This document shows, one piece after another, positions 44,079 through 54,905 of a stretch of DNA of 64,000 nucleotides (the first letter of the stretch is position 1; every line of letters begins with the position of its first letter). The position numbers were made by a program, and so were the translations under genes. The stretch is from Anniella stebbinsi (taxonomy: Eukaryota > Chordata > Lepidosauria > Squamata > Anniellidae), in contig JARDYH010000002.1 in the NCBI GenBank assembly GCA_029215795.1, positions 272,312,310 through 272,376,309 on the forward strand, given 5' to 3'. The notes beneath the pieces were generated by a model. It made no database searches. It had not been told where the DNA came from and was given only the letters and a program-made list of their open reading frames with translations.

Positions 44079-44682
44079 TGATTGAACCCCACTTATACTT
44101 GATTCCCAGCTCCTGCAATTGTAAGGTGAATGGTCTAAGTTCACGTCTTCTGCGCAGAGTGTCCGGAGATAGGTCCTGAAGCACCATTATTTCTTGATCT
44201 TCTTGAGCCCTCTTAATTGTTTCAATAACTTCTTTTTTAGTAAATTGTGCAAAGCACACAACAATATCTCTGGTTCTATCGGGTTCTTTTGGTTTTGGGC
44301 CTATTGCTCTATGGGCGCTTTCAAAATCTTCAGGAGTGATATCAAAACTAGGAAGCAGTGTGGACAACCACAGAGCTATGAAAATTTTCAGATCACCTTG
44401 AACTTCATTCTCCATCAAGCTGCGAAAACGAATATTTGAACATCTACTCCAGTTTTCAGTGTCCTCCAATTTTAATTTAATATGCAAATTTTCCTTACTG
44501 AGTTTCTCTATGGTGTCCTCATGTAAAGCTGCAAGCTTAAAAACTTCATTAGCCTTAAATGTGGCTGCCTCAATCTTTGAGCCCAACTCAGTCAGTTTCT
44601 TATCGAGGAGGACAAAGAAACTTTCCAGTAGGTCATCTTTAATTGATTTCAACTGCTGTGTCATGTCCTCCCCTCCCCTCAC
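44079..44682 (-). pseudogene. L1/Tx1-type LINE ORF1, 3'-truncated
   Basis: Starts at the ATG ending at 44682 (MRGGEDMTQQLKSIKDD). It has a coiled-coil-like segment to about residue 75, KLEDTENWSRCSNIRFRSLM (RRM entry box, degenerate LENRSRRNNLRIRG), then FESAHRAIGPKPKEPDRTRD, IVVCFAQFTKKEVI, DLSPDTLRRRRELRP and GIKYKWG. The last box normally continues into a C-terminal strand but is cut off by the TTG tract. About 200 codons without a stop, so relatively young. 5' non-coding sequence probably runs to about 44870. Function in family: LINE RNA binding. Confidence 0.8.
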
Positions 44683-45960
44683 TTGAGATTGCCAGCTTCC
44701 TCCTCTGTTACCTCGTTCAGGCAGCTGCTCTCTCTGTGAATCGAAAAGAGCTCAGATTTGAAGTAATTATAGCCTCTGTCTTCTCCCCTCAGTCTCCACC
44801 ACTGGGGGCTGCAGTTTAAGATGGAATATGACACCTAGTTCCAGGTTTTTAAGGTTGGCAGTTTTCTTGGAGCCGAGTAGCTTGTAAGTTCAGCTTCCTA
44901 CATGCTGCATGGCAGCTCACCCCCCCCCCCCCTTAGATAGGAAGTTGTATTATTGCTCATGTTGTTCAGAGGTTCCTCCTTTCCTCATAGATAAGTTTAC
45001 TTTTAGTTGTTAATCAACCAATGTTACTGTTATTTCTTCATTAGACTTCCATATAGTACTCTGAGTACTGAGCTTGAGTTCTCAAACTATTGGACAATCA
45101 AATAGTTGGGGGGGGGGAATTGTTAAGGAAATTTCCCTAATCCTCAAGTTGAAGAATCACCAGGAACAGGCAAAGTTCGATCCAACAGGTTTATTCAATA
45201 CAATGTACACAGGAGAGAGATGTGGCACATGGGTAGTACCAAAGCTCTCTGAATCACAAAGGCAAAACTGTTTCATTTTATCTCTGTTTCAGGCTTTGAT
45301 GTCACATACCACTCATCCCTCCCTCCTGTGATGGACTACATGTCAATAAATGTTTCAACTAAACTATTTCCTAAACCATAATAAAACAATATCCCGGGCA
45401 TTTAACGCCTCAATGTAATTTATTGCATCCTGATAACCTTCGATTACTCATACTTGGTGGTGTTTGGTTTCATCTAATGGCCAGTTTTTCTTGGGAAGAA
45501 TCTGAAAATGTTTACAGTATAGGTGCCATCTTGTCTGTAAGATTGTGTTTGAGGGCCATTGAATCATGTTTAATTTACAACACCATTTGGGGGATGAGCT
45601 TGTGAGACTTGTTATCAGGAAAGGATGTTTTAGGTTATGGTGTTCTGTGTTCTTTCATTGAAATGCTAGAATGTGAGGTGTGTGAACTTTAGCCTGGTAT
45701 AGTGTTAAGTGTCTCTGCTTCCTCTTGAAACATTTCTTCAAGGCTTGAGGGAAATCAGAATTTAGATTTTGATTTTATATCAAGCCCAGATCAAAAAATC
45801 CTCATCAGAATGTACACTATTTATAAATAAGTACCCTGTCATAAGATTAATTTGGAGATGATGACATTGACTCTGACAGGAGATTCAAATAATTAAATCA
45901 GATATATAACTATTTTGGTTCAGAGATACATTTTTTCTACCTCTCTTGTAAATTAATATT
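44683..45960. other. LINE 5' flank and a possible LTR fragment
   Basis: 44683-44870 is probably the 5' UTR of the ORF1 at 44079. A C run lies at 44920-44932. Sequence 45110-45420 contains AGGTTTATTCAATA and TGTCAATAAATGTTTC and could be a reversed LTR or retroelement end. No boundaries were found. Confidence 0.35.
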
Positions 45961-46500
45961 AGAATCCAGGATCACCCAATGAAATTGAATAGTGGAGGTT
46001 TCAAGGTAGATGAAACAAATTATATCTTCACACAGCACATAGTTAAATTATGGAATCTGTCATCACATAGGAGTCAATGGAGGTTTTTTTTAACCCCTCC
46101 ATCCACTTGTGAGGGAGCATGGATTTTCAGAATGAAAATGGGTGGGAGAAGTTTACCCCCCCCCCTTCCTGGAGTACCACAGTCCAATCCAAATTGGGGC
46201 ACTGTGTGCTTATACTTGAGTAAAACACTATGCATGATTGCAAGAATGTTTAATTTGGTGTATAGTCACCAATTTGGGAGGCTTTAGGAGGGAACTATAC
46301 AAATCCTCAGATAATACGGCTATCAATGGTGATTACTGGTGATAGCTTAATGCTGTCTCAAAGATCAGAGGCAGCATGTGTCTGAATAGCATTTGCTCGG
46401 GAAAAACATCAGGAGGGTGCTATTTCCCTCATGTCCTGCTTGTGGGCTTCCCAGAAGATGCTGGGAAACAGGATGCTGGATTAATAGGAAGGCTTTGGTC
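45961..46500 (+). mobile_element. LINE 3' fragment (L2/CR1 group), interrupted
   Basis: Matches the copies at 17330 and 48050: a GHPMKL-like start (GATCACCCAATGAAATTGA), FTQHIVKLWNLSSH, then after an interruption of about 180 bp (see 46083), ACCAATTTGGGAGGCTTTAG and the 3' region to TTGGTCTGATCCC. Strongly diverged. Confidence 0.6.
46083..46204. mobile_element. Foldback MITE fragment, TTAAACTCCCC family
   Basis: Contains CCACAGTCCAATCCAAATTG and a TTTACCCCCC arm, similar to 61262-61484, and lies within the LINE copy. It explains the interruption. Limits approximate. Confidence 0.45.
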
Positions 46501-46624
46501 TGATCCCCTTCTGCATTTTTTATTATATTGTTATGCTGGACCAAAATAAATAACCATATAGGAATCATAGGTGGGTGGCTGAAAATTGTGCATGTGTCTT
46601 GAAAAACAGACAAAAACATTAGCT

Positions 46625-46735
46625 TCCACCAAGCCCACTAAATATGGCCAACTGGGAATTGTAGTTCAAAATATCTGTACAGGACAAGTTAGGGAAAATT
46701 TCTCTAAGTTATTTGTGGCTCAGACTCTGAGGTTG
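46625..46735. mobile_element. Palindromic repeat (CCAGATGTTTTGGACTACA family), degraded
   Basis: CCAACTGGGAATTGTAGTTC and AAAATATCTGTAC match the right arm of 37156-37289. The left arm is largely lost. Confidence 0.45.
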
Positions 46736-47269
46736 GTGGAGTGGGGGGGGACTACTTTCCCATGTTACATCTATGTAAATTATCATCGGATTCTACAAAT
46801 GAGCCATAGCATATGTTTTTGAGAGAATGGTCCACCTGATACATCACTTCATCTTAGTCTTTGCCTCTAACACTTAATATTTGTTTATGAATAACTTCTC
46901 ATGTCCCTTGAAATTTAATATGCTGCTACCTATAAATCATAATAAAATGTTACACAATTAAAATATAATTAAAATCTACTGAAAAGATATTTTGATGGAA
47001 AATGTGAGGCTTTTTGTACTGTAACAAAAGGCAGAGGCTGGTAAAACATTGTGCTGAAAAGATAAATATCTGTATCCTCTGACAGAACCATGTTCTAATT
47101 ATGTTGTTGTCATTAATCATATGTGTAACAGTCTTTTCTAAGATAACAAAATTGTTCAGGAGATATTTTTTCTTGAAATGGTAATAAATGTTTGGTAATG
47201 GGAGAACTAATTTCATGTGGCATTCACAAGTTCTGATAAATATATTTTTTCTAAGAGCATTGAATGTTA
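46736..47269. other. Unassigned DNA
   Basis: AT-rich; no gene or element seen. Confidence 0.5.
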
Positions 47270-47445
47270 AACATTCTTACAACATGATCCTAAGCATGTT
47301 TATTTGGAACTAAGTCATTGCATTCAGTGGGGATTGTTTAGTATGTGAGTTTAGACTTGCAAGCCGGATGTTTTAAGAAACATATATTTACTTGGAAGTA
47401 AGTCTGATGGCATTCCGTGGGGATTGTTCAAAGAATTGCGCCCTG
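47270..47445. repeat. Two copies of the 80-bp palindromic repeat
   Basis: ATGATCCTAAGCATGTTTA followed by CATTCAGTGGGGATTG, then ATTTACTTGGAAGTAAGTCT with CATTCCGTGGGGATTG. Both resemble the block at 6028-6114. Confidence 0.6.
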
Positions 47446-47518
47446 AGAAACTGGTTTGGGATATTCAGTGAAATTCAGCTACCCCGCAGAGTGAAGTGGC
47501 TCCCCCCTCAGGCAGCAG

Positions 47519-47562
47519 ATCTCTCTCTCTCTCTCTCTCTGTCTCACTCTCTCTCTCTCTCT
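47519..47562. repeat. (CT)n microsatellite
   Basis: Interrupted CT tract of about 44 bp. Confidence 0.95.
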
Positions 47563-48049
47563 GCCATCTTGTTTCTTGCCTCAAGCAGAAAAAATATATT
47601 TAGCACATTCTGTCTTCTCCAGCATTTTTTGTTTCTTGAATTTCTCTGTCATAGCTGAAGTAGAACCTAATGCTGTTGCTATGCCCACCCCCACTATGCT
47701 CCCTCAATGAACATCCATCTCATTAGCCAGGGTCCCTCCTCGTGTGTAGGAACTCCCTCTGCATACATCTCTATGCTCTGAGAACCAGGGTTGTAGTGGA
47801 GCCAGGGCCTGTAGGGTTTTGGGATTTACAGAGATGCTGACCTCATCTGCTGCCCCTCTTAGACTTCCCTGTTTCCTCTGAGTTTAGCTATCCCTGTTGT
47901 AAAGCAAAGTGGTTTGGGGGTGGCTTGGTCTTGAATGGGCAGTTAAGACCAAATAACTTTACAAAAGACCTGCTTTAGATAGAGATGAAAACAGCTAGAA
48001 CTGCTTTGTTGATATAGATCGACACAGCTGCCTGCATTTTTTATTTCTC
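47563..48049. other. Unassigned DNA
   Basis: No gene or element seen. Confidence 0.5.
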
Positions 48050-48650
48050 CTTGAAGGCATGGCTATGGGTACTCTCATGGTCACTACAGCTGGAAAAAGT
48101 GGAGAAAAGGGAAACTGAAATGATCAAGGAACTGGAGCATCTCCCCTACAAGGGAAGGCTACAACAGCTGGGCTTGTTTAGCTTGGGAAAAAAAGGTGTA
48201 CAAAATTATGCATGTTGCGGAGAATGTGAATAAGGAGACATTTTTCTCATTCTCTCAAAATACTTGAACCCAGGGTCATCCCATGAAGCTGATTGGTGGG
48301 AGATTCAGGACAGATAAAAGGAAGTACTTCACACAATGCATAGTTTAAATAAGGAATTGACTACCACAAGATGTAGTGATGGTCACCAATTTGGCTGACT
48401 TTAAAAGGGGGTGGATAAATTCCTGAAGGAGAAAGCTATCGATGGCTACTAGTCCTGATGGCTATGTACTATCTCCAGTATCAGAGGCAATTAGCCTATA
48501 CACCAGTTGCTTTGGAACAAGGGTGGGAGGGTGCTATTGCATTGTGTCCTGGTTGTGGGTCCCCGGTCAACAGCTAGTTGGCCACTGTGTGAACAGAGTG
48601 TTGGATCAGATGGAACCTTGGTCTGATCCAGCATGGCGCTTCTTATGCTT
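48050..48650 (+). mobile_element. LINE 3' fragment (L2/CR1 group), longest copy
   Basis: Residues across frames: IKELEHLPYKGRLQQLGLFS (48121-48180), a GHPMKL-like segment, FTQCIV..., then QFG and LKRGW-like remnants of the C terminus and a 3' region ending GTCTGATCCAGCATGGCGCT. The LPYxxRLxxLGLFSL box is typical of the region after the RT thumb in CR1-group ORF2. Four related copies lie elsewhere in the window. Confidence 0.7.
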
Positions 48651-49774
48651 TCATGATGGGCGCCTGCACTTCAACATTTACCACTACATCTCTGCTGAGA
48701 ACTCTTTCTGATGAATGTCAAATGGACATTGTGGGAACCATGGCATAATGTACAATGATGGTGGTGGATGTGGATACACCACACAACAGCGCAGCACCCT
48801 TCGCATGTTCATTCAGTGCATGGGGGAGAGGTTATGAGTTACCCCTCTATTGTAACTTCCTGATCTGGAGGGTGGATTTGCTGGAATGTAAGATACTCCT
48901 TATACCACTATGTACCTCTTCATTGATGTATAATCTTTCATTACTTAGATTGATGTGAGAGTGGAGGGTTTTGGCTATTAAAACTCTTCTAGCTGTTCTC
49001 CATTAACTTTGATATTCTTGTGTGGGTAGAATAGTAGATCATGCTTGGAGATTTCTGCGATGAAAATGATTGTGGATTTGGAAGAGTACAACTGGATCAC
49101 TCATATCATGTCCTCTTGAAGTACAAAGTGGTATTACATTCTTGTAAAGTATACACTTGTAATACTTGTAAAGTGAAATTACCTGGAGAGAATTAATCTC
49201 TTGAACTGCAGACCTTCAGTGATACCTTTTCACAATTTAACATTTTATTACTGCTGTAATCCTTGTGTCCTGCTAATGTATCTGTTCTTTCCTTTATCTT
49301 CCCACAACACTAATAAAGATATTACATTTTCTAACGTCTCAGAAGACCAAAAAAAAAAAAATGTTCTAACCCATCTGACATTCTAAGCTGATTTTTATAT
49401 TTCAAGGGATCTTGAAACTCAATGCTTTGGAAGGTCATGTACATGCTGAAAATAATGTGTGATGCTAAAAGATGAGCTCATAAGTAAAGGTATTACTGAC
49501 CCTGGCTGGATTCTGTTCTGATTCAGCAGAGATTTCCACTGGCAGAATGTGGGAGGAAGCAATTGTCAATTTCCTCATCTCCCTGTAGTCCCTTATCCCA
49601 CCCCCACCCCACAATCTGCTCCGGAGGATTTGGGGTACTATCTGGAAAAGTGGAGGAGGTAGTACTGGGGGCTGCAGACAAGGGGGATTCACAATGGTGC
49701 AGTTGGACCCATTTTTAATTGTCCTGGTTTTGTTTCACGATGTATCAGCTGTACTTAGGAGTCAAGTAGCAAAC
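48651..49774. other. Unassigned DNA
   Basis: No gene is seen. An A-run lies at 49350-49361. Confidence 0.5.
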
Positions 49775-49995
49775 ACAATGGCTGAATTTGGCTGACATGA
49801 TAGTCAATGGTGAGGTAATAATCAACTTTACAGTTGTTCAGCTAGGGGATACTCCCCACAGAACAAGGTAATAAATAATCATTAGGATCAGCGCTGAGTT
49901 GACTATGGCAGCATTTGGACAACACAATAGTCAATACAACTGACAATTGTCCCCCCCCCAATTGCTTATTGTGTCGTCCGAATTCAGCCAATGTG
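49775..49995. mobile_element. Short MITE related to the TGGCTGCATTCGGACAACAC family
   Basis: Left end ACACAATGGCTGAATTTGG and right end CCGAATTCAGCCAATGTGT are inverted. The middle contains GCATTTGGACAACACAATAG, the family word seen at 39401. Possibly two overlapping copies. Confidence 0.65.
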
Positions 49996-50284
49996 TTTTC
50001 CAACAGAGACCAGTAATGGAATAGTCCAAATTCTTCTTGTCATAAACGCAAATATCCAGCAAAGCAATTAGATTTCCTAAACACAACGTTTGGTTTATGG
50101 TAGCTGCCCAGGCCTTTGCAGATTTTCTTTCTTTCTTTCATGTCTCATGTCTCCAAATTATATAAATGGAACCTATTCATAGGTTGGATGACAAAAAGGA
50201 CAAGTGTGTGCATTATGAGCAGGGTGACCTTTGAGTGAGACTCAAAGAGAAAAAGTGCACTTTCTTGGATTTTGGTGTGATTTA

Positions 50285-50620
50285 GGTCCCCTCTACAAGG
50301 TTTCGGTTTGACTCCCGGTTGCCCGATTATGCGCATATACGGAGAAGCGCATTTACTCCTAATACCTATTCATGAGAGGTGGTGAAACGCATTATGGGCT
50401 GTATGAAATGCGCTTTAAAGTTGTTGACATGTGGAGAATCGCATGTTTACATGGCCATAACTCCCGCAGCAAATGAAAACTCGCTATTTAACGCACATTC
50501 GAAAATGCGAATAATTGGAGATAAAAAGCGCCTCAGCCCCCAATTTGTGCTCCGCTATTGTAGAGGTAAAATTTGTAATGTGTCTTGAAAGAGCTTTAAA
50601 TCGCTCTTGTAGAGGTACCC
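50285..50620. mobile_element. CpG-rich MITE with TTA duplication, second copy
   Basis: TTA flanks (50282-50284 and 50621-50623). Ends GGTCCCCTCTACAAGG and CTTGTAGAGGTACCC. Its inverse aligns along its length with 11066-11409: TTTAAAGCTCTTTCAAG, TTTACCTCTACAA, TTAAATAGCGAGTTTT, GCGATTCTCC and TATGCGCATAATCGG are shared. No coding capacity. Confidence 0.8.
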
Positions 50621-51129
50621 TTAGTTTCTAGTCAACAGGCATAGCCGTAATTGAAAAAGCGATAGAAGAGCCATTCAGGGAACTATGCCATTCCTTTAAG
50701 GAAAAACAAATAACATTTCTAGCTGAGAACCTGCAACAAATTTAGTTAGACATTTTGCAATTAGACTAGAAGGAATACGTCTTCAGTTGCCAAGGTGATA
50801 ATGGTAAACCTGAATAAAAATCTCATTGTTATACATGCTTGTGCTAATACTTTAAAGCACATCACTTGTTACTAGATGGTGCTAATACCTACCTGACACA
50901 TTTTTCCTCTGATCTACTTAGATGCAAAATTCAAACTGTGCATATCGTTCCAGATCTGAAAACAGAGTTAAGATAACATAGGCTCATTGTCCAGGAATGC
51001 ATACTTACTTCCCCAAAACTGTCCCAGTTTTGATAAAGATAAAATCTTTCCGAAGTTATTTGACTTAAATCCATATTATAATTGGAATACACCATGTGAA
51101 ATTTAAGTCCTACTTATTTCAGTTGGAGA
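50621..51129. other. Unassigned DNA
   Basis: No gene or element seen. Confidence 0.5.
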
Positions 51130-51225
51130 GATTTAGGCTGCAATCTGATATGCACATAACTGGAAATAGGCCTTACTGAACTCAATAAGACTTCCCAGTA
51201 AATGTGCATAAGCTTGCAGTGTTAA
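51130..51225. repeat. 80-bp palindromic interspersed repeat
   Basis: GGCTGCAATCTGATATGCAC through AACTCAATAAGACTTCCCAG to TGTGCATAAGCTTGCAG, paired end to end; same family as 6028. Confidence 0.65.
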
Positions 51226-51269
51226 CCACATGTTTAGTTTTCCAACTGAAACTAGTAGTGCTTAAATGC

Positions 51270-51605
51270 TTAATTGTGGTTGGATCATGTCCCAAGAAAA
51301 TATAGTAGAGCCTTCTTGTCTGTGGCACTCCGATTATGGAAATCCCTTCCAGTAGAGACTGTTGTCATTCAGATGCCAAGATGTATTTACTTGTACAAAC
51401 TTCTGGGGCATAGGCAATTGTTTTGTTTCCCTCCCCCCCTTCTGTTTTGTCATGTTGTAGAGGTGGTTTTATTGTATTTATTGTATTTGTAATTTTAGAA
51501 TTATGATTTCAGTGGGGTTCATGTGTTGTATCATTTTTATTGGGGGGGGGGGTAGACACCCTGGGCTCCTTGTGACAAAGGGCAGGATAGGAATATGAAT
51601 GAATG
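51270..51605 (+). mobile_element. LINE 3' end (L2 group)
   Basis: SVALRLWKSLPVETVVIQMP and CIYLYKLLG are a LINE C-terminal box similar to 20816. The 3' UTR ends GGCAGGATAGGAATATGAAT and a (GAAT)n tail at 51595-51612. Confidence 0.65.
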
Positions 51606-51612
51606 AATGAAT

Positions 51613-52736
51613 AAACTAAGTAAAATTACAAATTTAAACAGTGCATTCCGGCAAAAGGATTTGAACTTGGTGTCAAAGGAGATCTCTTCTTTTCTTCTGC
51701 CCACATGGGTAACTCCATACTAAGTTTAGAAACCATGCACGTGGCAACAAGACCCTTGGGAGGTGAATAAATTGCATAGTTGTTGACTATGGCGTTAGAG
51801 GCAGAAGAGACCATCTACGGATGAAATTCTACATGGCCTGAGAGAGCAGTGGTCTTGTTTATGGGGTTGTTGCTGGGGCCAGCATTGTCTTTAGGTTAAA
51901 ATATGCTGGATTGTATCTGATGTGTCCTTCCACCATCAAAACGGTCACTGCTGGTGGATTGAATTTCCTCTTCCCCTGAAAGTGTTCCCCAAATCTACTC
52001 GTAGTTGGTTGGGGGATCCTCTGGAAAAGATTTGGGGCACATGTGCAGGGCTCCAGGGAATTGGAAGGGAAGGGAAATTCTTCAAACATAGGATTTAATG
52101 CCCTTTTTTCTGCTCTTTTATTTTTGTATTTATATTGTTAGGCCTTAGTATGAATCATTAATGGATCATTACGCTCGTGTCATATTGAATTTATTAATAT
52201 GACTTATTTTGATTGGCCTATTGAAATGTTGTTTCCATGACTATTTAAATTGTTCTGATATGTCTTATTGTTAGTGAATTATCTTGAAATATTGTTAGAT
52301 GTATTTTTTTTTAATGTATTCTGTTGAGGTTGTGAGTTATTGCAAGCATGGTTTTTTTTACCACGGAAATGTGTCACACAGATTAACAGGTGATGATTAT
52401 GACAACGGATCAGTATGGGAACAACTGGAAAGGGGAGCAATGGTGCCACTCTGAGATAAATGTAAAGGGGGCAGGGACTTATCTTAGGACTGTTTCAAGG
52501 GTAGAATTTTCATGTAGGATAAAACATGCCAGCATGCATATCTTGTGGTTTGTACATGTTGCATAATAAATGGATGGGCAATCACCACACAGGTTTTATA
52601 CGAATCATCCTTTAAGGAAGTACTTCCGATATAGGTCAGGGGTGGGGAAACATATCTGGGAGGTAGATGGTCCTTAACAAGCCCTCTATGGGCCAGATGA
52701 TACCAGGGAGTGGGGCCATGCCCCACCTCCTGACAT
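51613..52736. other. Unassigned DNA
   Basis: No gene is seen. The block 51955-52080 (CCCCAAATCTACTC, GATCCTCTGGAAAAG) shares short words with 49610-49680 (CTCCGGAGGATTTGG, CTGGAAAAGTGG) and may be an unnamed repeat. Confidence 0.4.
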
Positions 52737-52960
52737 TAAAATAATAATAATAATAATAATACTTATTTCTTACCTGCCTCTCCCTCCGGATCAATACCAA
52801 CAATAAAATACATAAACTGATTAAAAGCATATAAAATTAATACATTATTAAGATCAACAAAGTCTTAAAATTCGACTGGGTAGGCCTGCCAGAAGAGATC
52901 AATCTTTATAGCTGTCTTAAATTCTTGAAGACTGGTAAGCTGGCGGACCTCTCCACCAAC

Positions 52961-52961
<1 letters not shown>
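52737..52961 (-). mobile_element. LINE 3' end, copy of the L1-nested type
   Basis: (AAT)n then TTATTTCTTACCTGCCTCTC and a 3' UTR, then a C terminus on the minus strand equivalent to EVRQLTSLQEFKTAIKIDLF. Same family as 25590-25880. Confidence 0.72.
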
Positions 52962-53001
<40 letters not shown>

Positions 53002-53300
53002 TATTTATTTATTACCCGCCTCTCCCTCTGGATCAATACATTATTAAAATAACAGTACAAATCTTAAAATTCGACTAGATAGGCCTGCTGGAAGAGATCA
53101 GTCTTTATGACTTTCTTAAAGTCAGAGAGACTGTTAAGTTGATGAATCTCTCCCGGCAGGCCATTCCACAGCCTGGGAGTGGCAGAAGAGAAGGTCCTCT
53201 TGATGGGAACTCAGCTTCTCTATGCATGGGCTTTCCCCAGCTGAGAAAAATCTGTGCACAGCAAAGCCTCTTTGACTGGGCCCATCCAGCTGGTGCTTCA
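52962..53300 (-). mobile_element. LINE 3' end, second tandem copy
   Basis: (AAT)n at 52962-53000, TTATTACCCGCCTCTCCCTC, then on the minus strand (53210-53080) ATPRLWNGLPGEIHQLNSL, then DFKKVIKTDLFQQAY-like residues. It continues further into coding sequence than the neighbour. The two copies are in direct head-to-tail contact. Confidence 0.75.
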
Positions 53301-53504
53301 GCCACTGCAGCTACACTTGCCCTGTGCTTTCCCCCATTGGTGAGGACACAGGGAGGACAAAATATGCCACATGCTACTTGGGATGGTGACCAGCATGCTA
53401 AGGGAAAGCCATGTTGTTATATCTGATTAGTGGTTGGATGTAACAGATTCCTCTTCGTACACCACTCACTCTTCCAGTTGAGAGAGGGAGAAGCATGCAG
53501 GTGA
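53301..53504. other. Unassigned DNA
   Basis: Possibly further LINE sequence, not recognised. Confidence 0.35.
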
Positions 53505-53665
53505 TGTACAAGAAAATGAGAATGTAAGAAGTCCATCTAGTCCAGCATTCAGTGGCCAATCAGCTGCCCATGGGAAACCCACAAGCAGGACACGATGTCC
53601 ACTGTTATCCCTGATTACTAATTGGAGGTGACTGCAGGGATTCCTTTCCCCACTAGCCATCAGGT
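53505..53665 (-). mobile_element. LINE 3' fragment (L2/CR1 group)
   Basis: The minus strand reads CCTGATGGCTAGTGGGGAAA, GTCCTGCTTGTGGGTTTCCC and GCTGGACTAGATGGAC, the 3' non-coding part of the copies at 17330 and 48050. Confidence 0.6.
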
Positions 53666-54459
53666 ATGGGGCTTTGAGAAGGGAGAGGGGGCACATTTGA
53701 GACTTTGCAGGCCAGATGGGCTGGCATGGCAGGCCAAAGTTGGCCAATGGGCCAGAGGTTCTGCCTCCCTCCTGTAGGAGATCACCACCTTTGGAGCAGA
53801 ATATGTTTACTTCTGCCTTTGTTTTGTATTTTTTTAAGAAGACTTGATATGAAGATGTTTCAATTACAATGCACTAATCAGCATTTCATCAACCACTCAT
53901 TTCAAACAGAGACAACCATTTTCACTGCACTTTCTTTTCAGAGATCAAAAATATGACACACAACCTATTACACATTTGCACCACCTTCCCCAACACCTTT
54001 TAATGTAGTTACATTGCAGTCAAGATGACATTGTGAATGATAATGATGAACTTAACATACTAAATCCTTGGCTGGATGTAGGACTTACAGAATGGTGACT
54101 CAGAAGTCCCATTCAGCTCAATGGAGCTTAATCTCAGGTAGTGTGACAGGACTGCAGCCTTTATTCTCATCCATCACCATTCAAATCATCAGGCACTCAC
54201 ATCAAAGAGAGTAGAATCATACCCTTAGCGCTAATGTGTGACTGTTGTTGTTTGCAAGTTGGAGCATTATGCTAATATTTCTCAAAGATAGGAAGCTTTT
54301 TCAATATGCTCCTACTTTTCCTGGCTGTTCCTTCTAGGTATATCTGTGAGGTTATCCTCGACCACTTGTTGCTGCTGCTTCTGTCTCATCTTTACTGTTT
54401 AGGCTGCACAGCACCATAGCCCAGCAACCTGGCTTCCAGATAATTTCTTTGTTCCACTG
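53666..54459. other. Unassigned DNA with one 80-bp repeat
   Basis: 54075-54160 (GACTCAGAAGTCCCATTCAG, AATGGAGCTTAATCTCAGG) is a copy of the 6028-type palindromic repeat. No gene is seen. Confidence 0.5.
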
Positions 54460-54712
54460 CTACCAGTACCTTCGCAGGTACACTCACAGATTACACCAGG
54501 AGAGTGAATTAACAATAATTTATTAATAAGAAATTGCATGTCAACAAGCTTAATGGTTACTTCAGTTCAATTGCATATGGGTTACAAGGTTTCAGTGCTT
54601 ATTGGTTTCAGTCAGAACTCTTATACTTTAACAAACTATTCTTTATTTAATCTATGCTCTAAAATCTCAATCTTTTAATCAAACACACTTTTCATCTAAT
54701 AATCCTGCTTCA

Positions 54713-54748
<36 letters not shown>

Positions 54749-54905
54749 ACCGACAATTCTCTCAAATCTCTCCCCAATCAACCCTGTCAGCTCTCTCTGT
54801 CAGACACATATATGCACTCCACTCACTCTCTAGCTCCTCCCACTCTTACACAGCTAGCTAATTCAGGCACTCCAACCAACCAGCTAATCAACACCCACCT
54901 TCCAT
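54460..54905. other. Possible LTR fragment with (CT)n
   Basis: Contains ACAATAATTTATTAATAAG near the left end (a reversed polyadenylation-like site), (CT)n at 54714-54745 and CACTCTCTAGCTCCTCCC. The layout is like a reversed LTR, but I see no paired ends or duplication. Confidence 0.3.
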
